64,000 nucleotides of DNA from assembly GCA_028583605.1 (NCBI GenBank), contig CM053329.1, positions 40,753,661 to 40,817,660 on the forward strand. Reading direction: 5' to 3'. The DNA is from Dastarcus helophoroides (Eukaryota > Arthropoda > Insecta > Coleoptera > Bothrideridae). Below the pieces are notes generated by a model. It ran no database searches. It had not been told where the DNA came from and saw nothing but the letters and a program-made list of their open reading frames with translations. A program made the translations under genes and the position numbers. This document shows, piece by piece, positions 60,286 through 64,000 of this stretch; positions within the stretch are counted from its first letter, which is position 1, and each line of letters begins with the position of its first letter.

Positions 60286-60640
60286 TTTCGTATTTCGTAT
60301 TTCGTATTTCGTATTTCGTATTTCGTATTTCGTATTTTCGTATTTCGTATTTCGTATTTCGTATTTCGTATTTCGTATTTCGTATTTCGTATTTCGTATT
60401 TCGTATTTCGTATTTCGTATTTCGTATTTCGTATTTCGTATTTCGTATTTCGTATTTCGTATTTCGTATTTCGTATTTCGTATTTCGTATTTCGTATTTC
60501 GTATTTCGTATTTCGTATTTCGTATTTCGTATTTCGTATTTCGTATTTCGTATTTCGTATTTCGTATTTCGTATTTCGTATTTCGTATTTCGTATTTCGT
60601 ATTTCGTATTTCGTATTTCGTATTTCTTATTTTGTATTTT
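60286..60640. repeat. (TATTTCG)n microsatellite, about 50 copies
   Basis: Nearly pure continuation of the composite tract with T replaced by C at position 6. It ends with tcttattttgtattttgttc. Confidence 0.98.
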
Positions 60641-61993
60641 GTTCGAAATTTTAGAAAAAAGAAGTGAAAATCAAAAGTTTAAACTCGTAACTTCAGAAAA
60701 CAAATTCAAAATGAAAGAAGTGAAATTTATTTTAAAAAAAGTTGAACAAAATTTCGTCTTTAACTTCAAAATTTTAATATTTTTAACTTGATTTCGATTT
60801 TCGGCAAAGTTTTTGAAGTTTCGGGCTCAAAAGTCAAAAACAAGAGACAGAATTTAAGTTTTATTTCAAACTTTTACATACGTTTTTTCGCCATTTTCTC
60901 TTTACTTTTCACAATCCATTTCAAAGTGTCGAAGTTCTCATAAAAATTTCAAAATTTTCAAAAACAAAAATATCGAAGTAGTCAAATTCTTCATAAAAAT
61001 GTCGAAATTTTCAAATATATCGAAATTTTCAAATATATCGAAATTTATTAAAAATCTCGAAATCCCCAAAAATTGTGGATTTTTCCAAATTCTTTACAAA
61101 AAAGTGGGATTTTCAGAAAAAAAGGTAAAATTTCCCAAAAAAAATCGACATCTTGAAAAAGTTTAAATTTTAGTAGTCAAAATTTTCGAAAAGAGTTGAA
61201 ATCTGAAAAGAAAGTCGATTTTTAAAAAAAGTTTACATTAGAAATTTTCTGCTACAAAAAACCGAAAGATTTGGAAAAGATTGGCAAAATCAAAATTTTG
61301 AAAAATCGACATTTTCAGAAAAGTCGGAAATTGGTGAAAACTAAAAAAATAAAAGGACGTAATTTTGGATAAAAGACAAAATTTTCAAAAAAAGCAAAAT
61401 TTATAAATATGTGAAATTTGTAAATATGCGAAATTTAAAGAAAAAGTCGTAATTTAGAGAAAAGAACGAAATTTCAAAGATATATCGCAACTTTCAGGAA
61501 AAATTAAAACTTCGAGAATACGACAAAATTTTGAAAATGGTTGGATTTTTCAACAATATTAGGAAAAAGTTCGAAATTTTTATGTGACTTAAAAAAAGTT
61601 AAAAATACCGAAAGGTCGAAATTTGCAACAAAACAATTTCTAGAAAAGAAATTTTAAAAAAAAAAATCGTAATTTTCAAAAATGTAAACATTTCAAGAAA
61701 TTACAAAATTCCAAAAATTCAAATTTCGAAAAAGAGAGAAATTCTGATATCATGAAAGATTCAATCAACATTTCTTAAAAGTCAAAATTTGCAAAAAAAG
61801 TAAATAGTTTTAACAAGGTTTCAAAAAGTAATTTTTTAAAAATAAATTTCGAAAATAAAAGAAACGAAATTTATTTTTAAAAATTTGTACAAAATTTCGT
61901 GTTTAACTTCGAAATTTTGACATTTTTCACTGGACTTCGATTTTCTACAGACATTTTAAAATTTCGTAGTGGAAAATTTCGACGTGGAAAAAA
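60641..61993. other. AT-rich low-complexity DNA with a diverged internal duplication
   Basis: Mostly gaaattttcaaaa-type sequence. A block at about 60700-60830 (aaatttattttaaaaaaagt, aaaatttcgtctttaacttc, ttgatttcgattttc) recurs in diverged form at 61855-61960 (aaatttatttttaaaaattt, aaaatttcgtgtttaacttc, tggacttcgattttc), just before the next microsatellite. No coding signal. Confidence 0.6.
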
Positions 61994-62550
<557 letters not shown>

Positions 62551-64000
62551 GATGATTTTTTTAAAATAAATTTCTCTTGTTTTATTTTCGAAATTTAAAT
62601 TTTTGGAATTTCTTTTTTTCTTGAAATGTTTACTTTTCGAAAGTTACGATTTTCTTTTTCAAAATTTCTTTTCTCGAAATTGTTTTGTTGTAAATTTCGA
62701 AGTGAGAAAATTTCTCAAAGTAACCAAATAGTTAAGTTGTGAAGTGAAGGCGACAGAAGCGAGACGTCTTCAAAGCCCCATCCCACCACCAAGGGGATAA
62801 TAACACGAAGGGTGAATATCATTCGACTTTTTCGCAGCAAGGCCCTTCATAACGATGTTTGCACACTCAGCGCATTATGATGCCTCTCTTTGATTGGCCA
62901 TTGAGACCTTCGAAAGCTCAAAGACTGCAAGGTGACAATAATAGTTGGAATTCCGGCGGCGGCGCGTCCCCTTTAAATTGATTCCAGAAATCCCACTCAC
63001 CTACGGTTGATTTTCTGGAATTGATGTGCGACGGTTTACGAATTTCTCTTTTAATCACGTCGAGAAAACTTCGAGTTAAGAAGAATTTTAAATCCGCAGC
63101 TGGAAAGACGAAAACTGCCTCGGAAAACATTAATTTAACAAATTAGGGACGTTTTACCTTAAAATGATTTATTTTATTCGGAAGTGGGAACTAATAATGA
63201 GACTTCTCGAATTTTTACGGCCGGTTGAAATGAAAAAGGTTTCCTTGGTTTAATTTTGTTGCTAATAAGGCTTTTATATCGAGTTTTGGCGAGCTTCCCG
63301 CTTTGCTTTTCATATTTTTTTATTGAAGTTTCTTCTTTACGTAGTTACAATATTAAAAGAAAAGGAGTTGTAGAAAATTAGAAAACAAAATACAAATTGA
63401 AAAGCTTAACAAGAGGAAACTTTTTAAAAATAGACGATGTAACCTTGGAAATAGAATCGTTGTTATCCGGCGCATCCACCATATTCGATTTATTGGTTTT
63501 CTTGTGATTATTTCTAATTTCTACTAAGATATTTGCCTTTGTCTTTGTACTTTTCTAACATTTTGACTTTTTTCAAAGTCAAAGTTTTGATTTTTAAAAC
63601 TGGAACTTCAAAATTGCTGTAAAAAATCAAAATCCAGTGAAAAATGCCAAAATTTTGAAATAAAACACGAAATATTGTTAAGGTTTTTTAAATGAATTTA
63701 GCTTTTTTAGTTTTGCATTTCTACTCAAAATTACGCTTTAAACTATTGATTTAACTGTCTAAAATTTTGACGAAAGCGTAGTCAAAATAGTAGCGTAGAA
63801 TACCCTGCAATTGTTAAACGTTTGGGGCGCGGGCGTGACTCGATTGTACAAATGACCAATATTTCAGTTATTCGCAAAATTGTTACCAATGTTTCATCTC
63901 AATGCCACATAAAAAGATCTTTTGTATGAGAAAGAAACACAATAAATGTTTTACAGTTTACTTTTCACGCTTCCTGTTTTTTCCTTTATTTCTTTGTAAT
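62551..64000. other. Mostly non-repetitive flank without a supported gene
   Basis: Between about 62740 and 63300 the sequence is unique and richer in GC, with a CCAAT-type word (ttggccaatcaaag on the minus strand near 62890). It could hold the promoter or first exon of the minus-strand gene, but no signal-peptide exon in a compatible phase was found. The rest is AT-rich. Confidence 0.4.

Noticed and set aside
58585..60791. Overlapping open frames of up to 525 codons rich in Tyr, Phe, Val and Cys
   Set aside because: They are translations of 7- and 8-bp microsatellites that lack stops in all frames; no start context, domain or splice signals.
62918..63130. Possible first exon of the minus-strand thioester-protein gene, with a GTAG|GTGAGTGG donor at ~63000
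   Set aside because: It leaves one base of a split codon, whereas the exon at 56683 needs two; the alternative frame has a stop just upstream, and there is no hydrophobic signal sequence.

Overview
The window looks like AT-rich, repeat-dominated nuclear DNA of an arthropod, most probably an insect (a beetle is plausible, but I cannot fix the order). The reasons are split coding exons with GT-AG introns, a pancreatic-lipase-like secreted protein of insect size, a thioester-protein/alpha-2-macroglobulin-type exon, a DD41D Tc1/mariner-type transposon, Penelope-type ribozyme fragments, and an LTR with a TATA box correctly spaced from an arthropod TCAGT initiator. Only about 2 kb is convincingly protein-coding. 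Most of the long open frames in the window are by-products of stop-free short tandem repeats.

Layout. 0-5.7 kb: a tRNA-derived SINE-like piece, a small palindromic cluster, then a 4.8-kb satellite of ~161-bp monomers arranged in threes. 5.7-24.2 kb: one lipase-family gene on the + strand. A signal-peptide exon (7184-7238) joins in phase to the main exon (23246-24097) across a 16.0-kb intron, of which about 14.8 kb is satellite with a ~131-bp ancestral monomer. The lipase has lost the catalytic Ser and His and carries a frameshift near its C-terminus. 24.3-36.6 kb: a giant imperfect palindrome with ~4.2-kb arms around a ~3.1-kb spacer, largely made of a ~345-bp satellite, plus flanking direct repeats and a perfect 38-bp palindrome. 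37.1-39.35 kb: a complete-looking DD41D transposon with ~420-bp terminal inverted repeats and an intact 356-aa transposase. 39.5-39.9 kb: a solo LTR with ATAT target duplication.

39.9-44.7 kb is the most interesting block. A ~375-bp tandem repeat carries, in each unit, a type I hammerhead ribozyme motif (core, stem II, GAAA, loop-less stem III, NUH site, and a long stem I). This matches the architecture of metazoan retrozymes. Two inverted fragments with a second, Penelope-type hammerhead motif lie on either side of it. 44.7-53 kb: a degenerate array of ~20-bp words (gtaaatttcgacattttt and variants) with higher-order periods of ~250 and ~500 bp.

53-64 kb: mostly non-repetitive sequence around one minus-strand exon of a thioester-protein/CD109-like gene (56520-56683). 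It is interrupted by very long 7- and 8-bp microsatellites (TATTTCG, GACAGAA, TATTTTG, TATGTTTG, TACGTTTG), a second copy of the LTR, and tandem copies of an LTR fragment.

How the parts relate: the lipase gene and the thioester-protein gene are the only host genes I can support, and satellites or microsatellites occupy their introns or flanks. The transposon, the LTRs, the ribozyme repeats and the SINE-like piece are independent mobile sequences.
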